From Diphasiastrum complanatum (lineage: Eukaryota > Streptophyta > Lycopodiopsida > Lycopodiales > Lycopodiaceae): a stretch of 64,000 nucleotides of DNA. This document shows, one piece after another, positions 31,624 through 42,690 of this stretch. Under the pieces are notes generated by a model. The model did no database searches and was not told the origin of the DNA. It saw nothing but the letters and a program-made list of their open reading frames with translations. Position 1 is the first letter of the stretch; the number at the start of each line of letters is the position of its first letter. The stretch is from NCBI GenBank assembly GCA_029204225.1, contig CM055097.1, positions 72,512,758 to 72,576,757 on the forward strand, in the 5' to 3' direction. A program made the translations under genes and the position numbers.

Positions 31624-34354
31624 TTGACATAGAATCCATCCAAAATGTGATTAGTCTTATTGTGACCATCTTGGCCACGGGTGCAAAAGTTTCCTCATAG
31701 TCTATCCCTCTCTCTTGAGCATAACCTCTTGCAACTAATCTTGCTTTATGTTTGTTAACACTCCCATTTGCATTCAACTTAAGCTTGAAGACCCACTTGC
31801 ATCCTATTACATTCCTTTGAGGTCTCTCAACAAGCAACCAAGTTTCATTCTCAATCAAGGCATCATACTCATCCAACATAGCTTTATAACATTCTTTGGA
31901 GTTCAATGCATCTTCAACATTAGACGGTTCTTCAAAACTAGATAAAGCATAAGAAGTGGATGAGATACCCTCAACTTGCTGTCCTTTGCCTTGATATGTG
32001 AGCCTTGATGGCTCCACTTTTGCCCTTGAAGATCTCCTTGGTGTGATAGGTGGGTTTGGTGCTTGCTCCTCCATGAGCTCCTCCTCAAAACCAAGATCTT
32101 GCTCCTCGGCCATCTTCTTCTTGATTGTTGGAGCACTTGAGCCTTCTTCAAGCATATGCATATGATGTTCATCAAAGATGACATCCCTTGAAACAACAAA
32201 TTTGTTCAAGGATGGGAGATAGACTTTGTAGCCCTTGCTTGAGCTTGCATATCCAAGCATGATCCCTCTTGTGGAAGATGGATCCTCCTTGGTTCTTGTT
32301 TCCAATGGCACATGCACATAACATATACACCCAAAAACTTTCAAGTGATTAAGATTGGGTTTCTTTCCATACAACATCTCATAAGGAGTTTTGCCTTCAA
32401 TTGCTTTGCAAGACACCCTATTCATCAAGTAGTTTGCACATACAAGAGACTCACCCCAAAAGGATTTGGGCAAACAAGCATCTAATCTTAAAGCCTTAGA
32501 ACATTCACATAATGTTCTATTCCTTCTTTCAGCAACTCCATTTTGTTGAGGAGTGTAAGGACAAGAAGTCTCTTTCTTGATCCCTTCCTCCTCACAAAAG
32601 GCCTTGAACTCATTGGAGATGAATTCTCCACCATTGTCACTTCTAAGAATCTTGATGCTATGATTATGATGCTTTTCCACAAACAACTTGAACTTTACAA
32701 AAGTATCAAATACTTGAGACTTGAAGGAAAGTAAGAACACCCAACAATATCTTGAGTAGTCATCAATGAAGGTTAAAAACATGGATGAACCTCCACTAGA
32801 TTTGGTGCTAGTAATGTGCACATCCGAGTGTATGAGTTCAAGAGGATGAGATGACTTTGTGATGGAGTTAGGAAACACCTTCTTATGTGCCTTGGATAAG
32901 GCACAAGCTTCACAAACCTTGTATTCCTTCCCAATAGACCTTGGTAGGCCTAAAGCATACTCCTCCTTGATCGTAGCCTCCATGGAACCCGAGTTGACAT
33001 GTCCAAGTCTTTTGTGCCATAAAGTAAAAGTAGATATCTTGCTCTTCTCGGCCAACATGACAACATTAGTATCCACAAATGCATCCAACTTATAAAGTTT
33101 GCCAAGTCTAGTGCCCTTAGCCACTATCTTACCCTTCTTCTTGATGAAACATTCATTTGAAGCAAAGTCAACATTGAAACCATTGTCTACCATTTGGCCA
33201 ACACTTAGTAGATTCTTTGTTATTGTAGGAATGTACAAAACACCTTCTATGTTGATCTTTTTGGAAGATCCTAAGCAAAGGGGAATGCTACCAACTCCTT
33301 CAATCTTACAAGCTTCATCATTTGCTGTATAGATAGACTTTATAGGTCCATCATAAAATAAGAGAGAAGAGAAAAACTCTCTTTTACTAGTCATGTGTGA
33401 ACTAGCACCCGAGTCAATCCACCAAGGATCTTCTCCTTTGAAGCTTGTTGAAGAAAATATGGACATCATGAGAGAGTCCTCATGTGAACTCTCCTCCTCC
33501 TCCTCTTTGCTCATGTTGGCTTGGCTTTGATCTTGCTTCCTCTTGAAGCATTCCGAGGCATAATGCCCCATCTTGCTACAATAGTAGCACTTCACCTTTG
33601 ACTTGTCCTTCTTGACTTTGGTGGTTGATGGAGATGCCTTTGGGGGTCCTTCTTGATCCTCAAGCTTTGTAGACTTCTTGAATGTTGATCCTTTGCCTTT
33701 GGACTTGCCTTTGCCTTTGGTGAAGAGAGCTTGGTCATCTCCACCTTGGATGGAAAGCCTATCCATCCTCTCTTGCATTTGGCTCCTTCTTGATTCCTCG
33801 GCCATGAGCGTGCCTTGGAGTTCTTCAAGTATGGGTAGCTTACCCATAATTGCATATCCCTGAACCAAATTGTCAAATTCAAAGCTTAGTCCATTCAATA
33901 TGAGTTGAACAAGCTCTTCATCCTTGATAGGGTCACCTATAAAGGCTAGCTCTTTGTTCAATTCCTTTACTCTTAGGACAAAAGTATGTGCACTCTCTCC
34001 TTTCTTTTGATAGCTTCTATAGATTTGATTCTTCAAAGCTAACATTCTAGTTTGGTTCTTGGATTCATAGACCTTTTGCAATGTCTCCCAAGCATCTTGA
34101 GCTGAAGTGCAATCTCCTACCTCTCTTAAGAGTTCATTTGCAACATTCATTTTTATGCAATGTAGTGCAACATTGCACCTCTTGATGTATTTGGCTTTTT
34201 CTTGAGGATGAATAGGTTCACCCTCCTTACCATTTACAATTTCCATCAGATCTTGCATGATCATGATAGATTCCATTCTAACTTTCCATATGGAATAGTT
34301 AGTTTTGTTGAGCCTTTCATTAGTATCCAAAAGATATGCATTTATAGATGCCAT
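31610..34354 (-). CDS. Copia gag-protease-integrase-RT(N) polyprotein, 914 codons
   Basis: The product starts MASINAYLLDTNERLNKTNY (natural gag start after the leader). It has a gag domain (about residues 10-200) and an intact CCHC knuckle CYYCSKMGHYASECFKRK (about 256-273). The protease site is WWIDSGASSHM (about 312), followed by the pre-integrase HHCC finger (LWHKRLGH, CEACALSKAHK). The integrase core has all three acidic residues (HSDVH, RSDNGGEF, NGVAERRNRTL). Last come the basic/proline linker and RT as far as EETFAPVAKMVTIRL. It then runs out of frame, after a small deletion near 31625-31640. In a live element this polyprotein would assemble particles, process itself and insert the cDNA. 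Confidence 0.97.
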   Translation of the reverse strand: MASINAYLLDTNERLNKTNYSIWKVRMESIMIMQDLMEIVNGKEGEPIHPQEKAKYIKRCNVALHCIKMNVANELLREVGDCTSAQDAWETLQKVYESKNQTRMLALKNQIYRSYQKKGESAHTFVLRVKELNKELAFIGDPIKDEELVQLILNGLSFEFDNLVQGYAIMGKLPILEELQGTLMAEESRRSQMQERMDRLSIQGGDDQALFTKGKGKSKGKGSTFKKSTKLEDQEGPPKASPSTTKVKKDKSKVKCYYCSKMGHYASECFKRKQDQSQANMSKEEEEESSHEDSLMMSIFSSTSFKGEDPWWIDSGASSHMTSKREFFSSLLFYDGPIKSIYTANDEACKIEGVGSIPLCLGSSKKINIEGVLYIPTITKNLLSVGQMVDNGFNVDFASNECFIKKKGKIVAKGTRLGKLYKLDAFVDTNVVMLAEKSKISTFTLWHKRLGHVNSGSMEATIKEEYALGLPRSIGKEYKVCEACALSKAHKKVFPNSITKSSHPLELIHSDVHITSTKSSGGSSMFLTFIDDYSRYCWVFLLSFKSQVFDTFVKFKLFVEKHHNHSIKILRSDNGGEFISNEFKAFCEEEGIKKETSCPYTPQQNGVAERRNRTLCECSKALRLDACLPKSFWGESLVCANYLMNRVSCKAIEGKTPYEMLYGKKPNLNHLKVFGCICYVHVPLETRTKEDPSSTRGIMLGYASSSKGYKVYLPSLNKFVVSRDVIFDEHHMHMLEEGSSAPTIKKKMAEEQDLGFEEELMEEQAPNPPITPRRSSRAKVEPSRLTYQGKGQQVEGISSTSYALSSFEEPSNVEDALNSKECYKAMLDEYDALIENETWLLVERPQRNVIGCKWVFKLKLNANGSVNKHKARLVARGYAQERGIDYEETFAPVAKMVTIRLITFWMDSMSNGCL

Positions 34355-35152
34355 CTAGTCTCCTAATCAAGGACTTGACACAAATGAAGGTTACTTATAT
34401 TGATTTGATTGAAGGTCTACCTTATCCCACTTCTTAGGGACTTGAAAAGATCAGTAATAGACTTCCTATAAAGATCTAAGAATGATCTCTAACAAAATCA
34501 AATCATAGAATACTAGAAACAATGCACTTGCTTGATTGAAGTAGACAATACTAGTAGAATTGCCCCTCTTTCTATAAAGAACATTAAAGCTTCCAAATGA
34601 TCTGATAAAGAGTGAATTTCAGCAACCTAATATACTTTCAAAATCACTTGTAAAAGATCTAAATGGAACGTAATGAGGATGCAACACAATCTACTATCCA
34701 ATCACAAGCAAAAAATGATCAAAATTGATGAAAAATTGATCTAATTTGGTGCATAAGTCAAGCAATGGTTGGACTGAACCTAAATCACTTTAGGAAGTGC
34801 CTACTACACCTTAGAACAGCCTTGAAGAGTCCCCAAAACTCTGATATTCCCTCTCCTTGAATGCTAGAAAGCCTCCTCTATGAAATCACCTCCAAAACTC
34901 GCTTAGAAATCAATGCTTGGAGCAAGCAAAACTTGCTATCTTGGTAATGTGAATTGAATTCAACTTTGCCTCTGGTTTTAGACACCTAAACACCTGCAAA
35001 TGAAGTCACACAACACCAATCTCCAATGTATTTGACTCACTTTGAGTTCTAGAATCAATACTAGATGCTAAGATCCAATCTACACAAGATTTAGATCAAA
35101 AATTGTGATCAAATTGAATGAAAACCAAGGATTTAGCTAATTTCAGCCTTTA
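34355..35152 (-). mobile_element. 5' leader of the near-complete copia element
   Basis: About 800 non-coding bases between primer site and gag ATG, AT-rich, without a notable frame. Confidence 0.85.
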
Positions 35153-35165
35153 GGCTCTGATACCA
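35153..35165 (-). other. Primer binding site, initiator-Met type
   Basis: GGCTCTGATACCA abuts the 5' LTR at 35166. Its complement TGGTATCAGAGCC is a full match to the standard site. Confidence 0.95.
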
Positions 35166-35847
35166 TGTAAAAATTACAGCAAATAAGGATCCTAAAACAC
35201 TTGAAATGATGAGGGAAACAATAGATTATGATTTCATAAGATTAGCACAAGTTGAACCATCAAAATCCATCAAAAATCTATGCTTGAACCTCACTAAATG
35301 GCCCAAATCCTTGAAGAAGGCTTCATACGTGTGAAAGTAAGGCCTCCCACAGTCTGAGTACTGTACACCAGACCTACATTCAATCCTATAATCATTAGTA
35401 ATCACAAGTACTCAAACAATTATGAACATAGAGAGCAATTGGACCATTATGAGAGAAAAAACATGAAATTGCTTGATTGATTTTGGTGAGATATCATCAC
35501 CTATATATACATGATCCATCACGGTTTTGGGCAGGTATGAGTAGCCCTAAACCTATCCCTAATGATAATTTTGGTGGATCTTTCATCCCTACCAAGTTAG
35601 GATTGGAATCTTGGAGATCCCTCAACACTGCAAAAATTACCAAAAATAGCTCCTATTTTTTCTCCCTTGTATCTAAGCATAATTTGGACTCATTCCAAAG
35701 GTTCTAACACTTAGGTATAATTGAGAACATCCTTATGAATGGAATCCTATGCTATTTGGCACGTGTGACAAGCCACATCATGACCATCTAACTATTTACA
35801 AGTCATATGACCAAAACTAGTCAAGCTAGAATTGTGAATTTTTAACA
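35166..35847 (-). repeat. 5' LTR of the near-complete copia element
   Basis: Same length (682 bp) and termini as 29706-30387, with eight single-base differences. One of them changes the palindrome to TTCATACGTGTGAA. Confidence 0.97.
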
Positions 35848-35852
35848 GTTGG

Positions 35853-36842
35853 CAATCAAGGCTTCATACTCCTTTGTCATGGTTTCATACCACTCCTTTG
35901 ATTGGAGTGGATCTTGGACACTTCTAGGCTCTTCATGAGAGATAAAAAATGCATAATTGGTGGATACATCATCCACTTGTTTGCCTTACTCCACATAAGA
36001 GAGCCTCTTGGCTCGAATCTCTCTCTCTCTCATAGATCTTCCTGGTGTGGTTGCTTGAAGATGCTTCTCCTCAAGCCTCAACCCCAACATGTCTTGATTG
36101 TCTTCAAGATTGATAATAGAAAATACTTCATGAGGTGCTTTGATCTTGGCCCCTTACAAGTTGAACTTTTGACCTTCATGAAAGATTACATCTCTACTTT
36201 CAATGACTTTGTTAGTAGAAAATATGAAGATTCTATAAGCTTTCTTTGTAGATGAATATCCAACCATAACACCTTTGATAGGACTAGGATCATCTTTCTT
36301 CCTAATCTCTAAAGACATAGAGAAAAGCAAATACATCCAAAGATTCTAAGGTGATCAACCTTAGGATTCTCCATCTCAAAAGGTGATTCCCCTCCTAGAG
36401 CAAGATGAGGAATTATACTACAAAGGTAATTGGCACATGTAATTGCTTCTCCCCAAAAGTCTTTTGGAAGAGATGCTTCAATCCTTAGAGATTTTGCACA
36501 TTCACATAAAATTCTATTTTTTTCTCTCCGCAGTTCCATTTTGTTGAGGGGAATAAGCACGAGTAAACTCTCTTTTGACTCCCTCTTGCTCACAAAAGTC
36601 ATGAATTTTGTTGGAGATATACTCTCCACCACCATCACATCTCAAAGCTTTTAGTTTGAAGGAAAATTTCTTTTCTACTAAAGCTTGACCATAGATGCCA
36701 TGGCTTTGAAGTTGGGATGGCCCAATCCTTTATGCCACAAGTCTTCTTGATAAATATTGATCTTGTAGGCTACATCACAAATGTTAGCACTCTCACTAGA
36801 ATCTAGTTTGTTGATCCCTCCAAATCTAGTTCTACTAGCAAT
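35853..36842 (-). pseudogene. Host copia element of nest 1: RT linker, integrase, pre-integrase
   Basis: In minus order: KINIYQEDLWHKGLGHPNFK (finger, about 36690-36750), LKALRCDGGGEYIS (second Asp block, D-G-G form), NRILCECAKSLRIEASLPKD, then GVMVGYSSTKKAYRI and DVIFHEGQ (integrase end). The part between finger and second Asp is deleted. At the right edge ASRTRFGG breaks at 36842, where the Athila/Tat-like element begins; the missing upstream part resumes at 46767. Confidence 0.88.
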
Positions 36843-37974
36843 TGTTGGGTTCTTTCCTTCTTGGTTAATCAATCTCCTTTCAATGTTGAATACTCCTCTT
36901 AATCATGATCACCTACTTAGAATCTGCACTTTCCAATCAAGCTACCTATCACTTCTACAAAAACAACTGAGGGTATTGTTATTCCTAACAGTCCTCAAGT
37001 CATTGGCATTTCCATAGAATGTGTGGAACATGGCAAGCATAATTCAACAACTTATTCTAATCATTTAGCATTATAACTCCAGCCTATCGTCATGAATAAC
37101 TTAGATAAGATCTACTTGCTTAACATGCATTCCATGAATTCTCCATTCACAATTAACAAATTCATAATCTCAAATATACAATCTCACACTTATACAGCAG
37201 ATAAACTCTTTCTAGCACAATTCTCCTTGGTTAGCAACAGAACATCACACCCGCTCAGTACACAATTATATGCAACAGATGGCACAAAGAACTGATTAGA
37301 AGTATCTCAAGGATTCTCATTCCAATGAAAATAGCTCTGTACAAACTCTATGCATCAATGCGCATTTACACAATAACTCTGCTCGTTACTAGAATGGTCA
37401 TCAATACATCTAGATGGCATGTTTAGAAAATTTGAGACAATAGTTTTTTAATCAAATTGCTTTGACGAACAACACTCGTCAAGAATGTCCATGAACTATC
37501 CAAGTGCGCGCCAGACAACTAAGCTTTGAGAAACAATGTTTGTCAAGAAATTTCGTTCAATTTCTCTTGTAAAAAAAAATACATGAGACTTGCACTAGGC
37601 TCAAAATTACTCTCTCTCTCAATCACCAACTCTCTAACTTGACTTGTTAGCCTCCTCACTAACTTTTGCCTTCTGCTAGCTTTGTGTGTTTCTCTTTTCT
37701 ATCTTCTCTATCTTTTAGCCCATCATTTTGTTTCTTTGTCGTCGCTTTCTACAACTGAATACTGTTGTTTGGCTCTCCACTCTCAAGTCATGTCCAACTC
37801 ACTCTCAAGCAACTAACTATTTTCTCCTCACCTCATGGTCTTACACAACAAGATGCCATGGTTGGGTCTTTAACTTACAAGTCTAGTTACTTTGAAAATT
37901 TCAAGAACTCGGGTCAACTGGTATCGTAAATATTCCTTTGGCTGATTGTAATATTGGTAGAGAATCTACCAACA
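36843..37974 (-). repeat. 3' LTR of an Athila/Tat-like element
   Basis: TGTTGGG...CTACCAACA termini over 1132 bp. It matches 45760-46761 in direct orientation over most of its length, but carries a different central block of about 130 bp. GCAAT (36838-36842) outside it corresponds to GCAAC (46762-46766) outside the partner. Confidence 0.85.
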
Positions 37975-37990
37975 TTGCCCTCCGCCAACC
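37975..37990 (-). other. Polypurine tract of the Athila/Tat-like element
   Basis: On the minus strand GGTTGGCGGAGGGCAA directly precedes the 3' LTR start. It is purine-rich, as expected for plus-strand priming. Confidence 0.5.
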
Positions 37991-38854
37991 TTGTTGCAGG
38001 TCCCTCTACAACATCAATTTGACTCTTTTAGCCAGGCTCTTCGGTTATTGATCTGGTTCTCTTGCTCTTGCAAATTGGTTTCACTATCAGTTGCAGTCTT
38101 TCGGTTAATCCTTCAGTGGAAGTCCAAGCCTATTGCCATACCATCCCTATTCGAAACATCAATGAACTTATTCTATCCTAAGAATATACATAAAAAATTG
38201 ATTCGTTAATCCATTAAGTAAATGGATTACAAGAAAATGCTGGTTATAAAAAATGGGTAACTGGATTCAGTTATGGATGAACAAGATGGAGAAGGAATGG
38301 GGGTAAGTGTCGCAGTGGGAGTGGTCAGGTAGTGGTCTCGGATGATCCTCCCATGTTGTGCCCATCTTGATCTTCTTTCTATTCTGGATGAGCAAGTCCT
38401 GCTTGTACCTTGCATGTAGTACTCCAAAGCTGGTTCACCTGTTCAAGGACATGCTTCAAGTCCTGTTGCATCTTCTGGATCTGACTTTGAAATTCAAACA
38501 GTTTTTTTCGTAGTGCTTTACCTATGGCCATCATTTTGGTCTTCTTCACTTGTGGAAGCATTATCGGTGATTGAGACTTGTTACTTTCTATGTCTGAGCC
38601 AGATCGGTTTGGAGCTCTGGTGCGTAAGCTTCTTCTTCGCTTGATGCTCTTCTTACGCTTTGTGGACTCTTGCTTCTTCTCTTTTGTAAGTGGTGTCTAC
38701 TCCTCGGCAATCTCTACTCCGATTGTTGCTCCTTGAGCGCTCTTGCTATCTTTCTTCTGGGGTGTGATCTCTTTTGAGGATTTGTGGCTGGTGTAGATGC
38801 TTCCAATTTTTCTTCTTCCTGAGCAACTACGTCTGGCTCAATTATCATTTGCAA
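37991..38854 (-). mobile_element. Athila/Tat-like internal region, charged coding remnant
   Basis: Past the stop of the ORF at 38855, the same strand still encodes an acidic then very basic stretch (VAQEEEKLEASTPATNPQKR). Later a coiled-coil-like piece (38379-38561) appears in other frames. It looks like the decayed C-terminus of the same ORF. Confidence 0.4.
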
Positions 38855-39541
38855 CTATCTAGGTTGCTTGTCCAAAAGTGATAAGACTACCTTCAGGTCA
38901 TGGCATTGGATCTGGGATTGTGTAATGTGAAAAAATAGGTACCCAAAGGTGGTGAAGCTCTGCTTCTTGCTAATTCCTTTATGTAGAAAATTTGCTATTG
39001 TGTTGGCCCAGCTATAGAGTGCAACTCTTTGTACAAGTGATTTTGTTAGCAACAAAAAAACTAATATAGGAATACATTTTACCTTCGACTTCTGCTTGTG
39101 TGTATACTTGGTCAGATATGCACATGCTGCTACCAATTTCTTGCTCTTGATGGTCTCTGGCAGATAGCCATCCTTGTTCTTGTACTTGTCCACCGATGTA
39201 TCCAAGAATTGGAGATGCTGGGTGCTTTCTAGCTCCTTCAATTTCTTAATAATTTTGATTGGTCCTTCTAAAAACCCAAACTCCATTGGGTCTTTGGTGG
39301 CCAGAGGCACAACGAACGTGAGGCTACTACTCCTTGAGAGATTGAATGAAAACTCCTTTAGGGTAGGGTTATATCGATTATATGCCACTGTCATTAGGAA
39401 ATGGCTTTGATAACAGTGGGTTGGACGGATCTTAAACTGTTGGATCGATTTTCTAAAGAGTAAGAAATAAGTCCTTGATGTTTTTCTCAAGTTCAATAAT
39501 GTTGTGGAGTGTGAATCTATATAATGAAGTATTTGTTCATC
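38855..39541 (-). CDS. Unknown ORF of the Athila/Tat-like element, split by a nested insertion
   Basis: A 228-codon frame runs from TDEQILHYIDSHS to LLDKQPR. It is interrupted almost at its start by the gypsy insertion at 39547. The first five codons, including an ATG, lie on the far side of that insertion (45098-45112), giving an original product of about 233 residues. No gag, protease, RT or integrase motif is present. A hydrophobic stretch (CIPILVFLLL) and a KLVAACAYLTKYTHKQK segment are visible. Its position between leader and polypurine tract replaces gag-pol entirely. It may be the extra ORF that some Athila/Tat elements carry, or a captured gene. Function unknown. Confidence 0.5.
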   Translation of the reverse strand, partial: DEQILHYIDSHSTTLLNLRKTSRTYFLLFRKSIQQFKIRPTHCYQSHFLMTVAYNRYNPTLKEFSFNLSRSSSLTFVVPLATKDPMEFGFLEGPIKIIKKLKELESTQHLQFLDTSVDKYKNKDGYLPETIKSKKLVAACAYLTKYTHKQKSKVKCIPILVFLLLTKSLVQRVALYSWANTIANFLHKGISKKQSFTTFGYLFFHITQSQIQCHDLKVVLSLLDKQPR

Positions 39542-39546
39542 AGTCA

Positions 39547-40631
39547 TTTTACAAATGAAGTCAATAAGTTCTCCTAATCCAAAGGTAGTGTCTCCAAAGG
39601 TCCTCCAAGTAACCTGCAAGCTCCAAGATGCTCCCCAACTCCAAGCTAGGATGCCTCCACCTGCAAGTAAGGATCTTCAAGCCTCCATGGATCTCTCCTC
39701 CACCTATGTCCCTAATCTAATCACAAAGGTAGATAACAAGTGGCCTCAAGTATTCACCATCCAACCATAGCTAGCTAGAATCTTGCAACTTGGCTAATTT
39801 AGCACCCCCTTGCTAACCAATAACTAATCACAAGCATACCACCACAAACCATAGCATACTCAAGATCCAAACCCTACTTATGTAGGCAAGATCCAAATCC
39901 TAAGCATACTACACACAAGAAAACACTCTATACACTAATAGCCACACTAGAGCATAAGCATAGCAAACAATAGAGATCTTTCCCCCTCCCTACGGCTGCC
40001 CTCCTCCCCTCATATAGATGGCAAATGGCAGTCTCCAATACACTATGGAGTTCCATGCACAACCAATGAGAAAGAGAGAGGCCTAGGGGAGTTAAAGAAC
40101 CTTCATAGGCTTATGGAAGGTCAAGAGACTTCTTCCATAACCTATGACTCTTTGAATGTCTTTCTTGTGGGAGTTGGGAACTCAATAGACACCTTGGAAG
40201 TGTGCCTCCTAGGTCCCATTGCCCAAGTTGTGCTTGTATACTTTTGGTCCAAGACCAATAAAGTGACATGGTTCAAGGATGAGGCCCAAGGTTTAGAAAA
40301 ATAGCCAAAACACCCATGGTAATGACTTTCTAACACCTCACTAGGTTCCATACCTCCGACCAAGGCATAGACACCTACCTGCCCTTGTCCAAGGACACTA
40401 GTACCCTAATCTAGAGACACATACCCTTAATACTAAGGGTACCCCTTATCCAAGGGTAAGTTGATTCCATACCTCCGACCAAGGTATAGTCACTTGTCTG
40501 TCCTTATCCAAAGGCACCTAGCCTTAATTCTAAGGATATCCCTTATCCAAGGGTAACTTGCCATTTAGCCCCAACACTAAATGGACATATAGGGGTCACT
40601 AAAGTACTACTAATTACATAGGTATGTAACA
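39547..40631 (-). repeat. 3' LTR of the chromovirus-type element
   Basis: On the coding strand it starts TGTTACATACC and ends CATTTGTAAAA, so the usual CA end has mutated in both LTRs. Two tandem copies of a roughly 110-bp unit (CATACCTCCGACCAAGG...) lie at about 40347-40558, each with short self-complementary runs such as CCCTTAATACTAAGGG. Confidence 0.88.
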
Positions 40632-40689
40632 ATCCTATCCTCTAAACTTAAATTTTTCCTTGTAGGAAAAAATTTGGAATATTCTTCTA

Positions 40690-40815
40690 TAGATCAACCT
40701 CCTTTTTCCAGGTATCCTCTTCTTCTGATTTGCCCCTCCACCTGACTAAAAATTCCTGACGCACTCTATTCCTTAGAGTTTTCTACCGACTATTAACAAT
40801 CGCCTTGGGTTCAGG
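40690..40815 (-). pseudogene. Chromodomain at the C-terminus of gypsy integrase
   Basis: After the integrase end (FHISKLK, PKAIVNSR) and one stop, the frame reads TLRNRVRQEFLVRWRGKS, then EEEDTWKKEVDL. FLVRWRG...TW is the chromodomain signature of plant chromoviruses, a domain that binds modified histone H3 tails and steers insertion to heterochromatin. The stop before it would separate it from integrase. Confidence 0.85.
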
Positions 40816-41840
40816 TGGTCCACTCGCGAACTCATTATGAAGAAGCTCCACTAGATCTTCCATAGGGACTAGGGTTTCTCCAACCCCCAACGAGGATTTC
40901 AACTTGCTAATGTGGAAAACATGATGAATTCCAACATTAGCTAGAAGGTTTGATTTGTATGTGACCTTGTTTATCACTTGGATAATCTTAAAAGGACCGC
41001 AATACCTAGGCGCCAACTTTGCACACTTAATAGTTTTCAAGTCCCTAGAGTGACTAGGAACCTTCAGAAAAACCCAGTCATTGACCAAGAATACCTTGTG
41101 CTTCCGAGATAGATCAACATAGTGTCTTTCCCTATCCTGGGCACTTCTTATGCTATCTTTAGCCAGCTGTAACATTTCTTGCATATCCACAAGGAAATCA
41201 GTTGTGGCTTGCACCCTAAGATTTTTCATGCCAACACAAATCGGTGACCGAAGTTGATAATCATACATAAGCATGAAAGGGCTGAATTCGGTCGCTGAAT
41301 GTTTTGGACTATTATATGCAAATTCCACCAGTGGAAGGTAATTTTTCCAATCAGACTGCCGATGGCCCACATATGTTTGCAGCATATCCTCCATTGTCTA
41401 ATTGGTCCTTTTCGTTTGACCGTTTGATTCCAAATGATCTGTAGAACTCATACTTAAAGTCGTTTCCAATCTTACCAAAAATTCCCAGTGAATTTTGGGT
41501 CATGGTCACTGACAATATCGCAAGGCAACCTGTATAGTCGAAAAAGCTTCTCAACAAATAGTTGAGCTAGTTCTGGAGCTTTAACAGTAGTGTTTGTTGG
41601 GATAAATTGAGCAAACTTCATAAGTCTGTCAACAATGACCTAAACCGAATTGTGGCCCTTCCCTGTACGTGGGAGCCCGACCACAAAATCCATAGATATA
41701 CTTTTTCACTTTCCGATAGGAATATCTAAAGGATGTAATAGGTCACTAGCTTTTAGTCTCTCTGCTTTATTTAACTGGCACTTAACACATTTAAGTACAT
41801 AGGCCTCTCACTCATGCAAGATTTGGACGCTTACTGTGTC
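40783..41840 (-). pseudogene. Gypsy integrase, frameshifted
   Basis: The C-terminal 203 codons (40783-41394) run from MEDMLQTYVGHRQSDW through FSPFMLMYDYQLRSP to APRYCGPFKIIQVINKVTY and VFHISKLK. Upstream, in other frames, KCVKCQLNKAERL (finger), SMDFVVGLP (first Asp), LPCDIVSDHDPKFTGNF (second Asp) and QTVKRKR-like text can be read. At least three frame breaks occur between 41350 and 41720. Confidence 0.88.
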
Positions 41841-42690
41841 ATTCTCCGGTAAATCCTGTTTTGAATAGAAAATCCATTTCAGTCTTTCCCTGATTCGAGG
41901 AATCTTGTATACCTGAATCGACCTCAGAAAGTACTTGTTGCCAATACTTTTCGAAAAAAGAATCGGACTCATATAGTCCTTGGAGAGACTGAAACAACCT
42001 TGGTTCTATAAAAGTAAAGCATAATTGATTAATAATCTGTAAACGACTCAAAGCATCTGCTAGAGTATGTTGACTTCCTTTACAATATCGTATAGAAAAG
42101 TCAAAGATTTACATTAGCTCAACAACCCATCTAGCTTGCCTCCCCTTTAAATCTGTAGCATCACATAAACATCGAAGAGTCTGATGATCCATCAAAACCT
42201 CAAATCTGGCTCCATACAAATAATGTCGTCAAATTTCAAGGCATGAACAATCGCAAATAGTTCCTTCTCATAGGTACAATACCCAGATTGAGTAGGATTG
42301 AGTTTCTTGCTTTCATAAGCAACAAAATATCCATCCTGCATCAAAACAGCTCCAATAGCATAATCACTGGCATTGGTCTAATCACAAAAGCCTTATTAGG
42401 ATCACCAATGATTAGTATTGGTGCTGAAGTGACACTTTTCTTAAGCAACTCAAAACAATTATCCATAGCCTCCGTCCACTCCACTGGTGGACTCTTAGCC
42501 CTCCGGCTTAGCTTCTTATAGTCTTCCAAAGCCTGGGTAAGAGAAAATGCCAATTGAGCAAATTGGGGAATATGCCGATGGAAAAATCCTACAAACCCCA
42601 AGAAAGACTTGATTTTTCAAACTATGGTAAGAATAGGCCATTCAATAACCCTTTGGATACGATAGGCCTCAATCTCCACTCCTCATTCGG
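41841..42690 (-). pseudogene. Gypsy RT thumb/connection and RNase H remnant
   Basis: 42341-42601 encodes FLGFVGFFHRHIPQF-type connection sequence and MDNCFELLKKSVTSAPILII. Downstream, decayed RNase H blocks occur (ALKFDDIICMEPDLRF-like, LMDHQTLRCLCDA-like) and then SRLQIINQLCFTFIEPRLF. The RT palm with catalytic residues is absent. Confidence 0.8.

Larger units (their letters stand above)
29706..35847 (-). mobile_element. Near-complete Ty1/copia element, 6142 bp, TSD GTTGG
   Basis: Two 682-bp LTRs in direct orientation flank an internal region with gag, protease, integrase, RT and RNase H in the copia order. The LTRs differ at 8 positions by direct line-by-line comparison (about 98.8% identity), so the insertion is comparatively recent. 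The 5-bp target duplication is exact. The element sits inside a decayed copia element. The coding region has few lesions (see the coding entries), making it the least damaged retroelement in the window. Confidence 0.97.

Noticed and set aside
39547-39619. Upstream start giving a 254-codon version of the unknown ORF
   Set aside because: The first 26 codons lie in the LTR of the inserted gypsy element; the original start lies at 45112.
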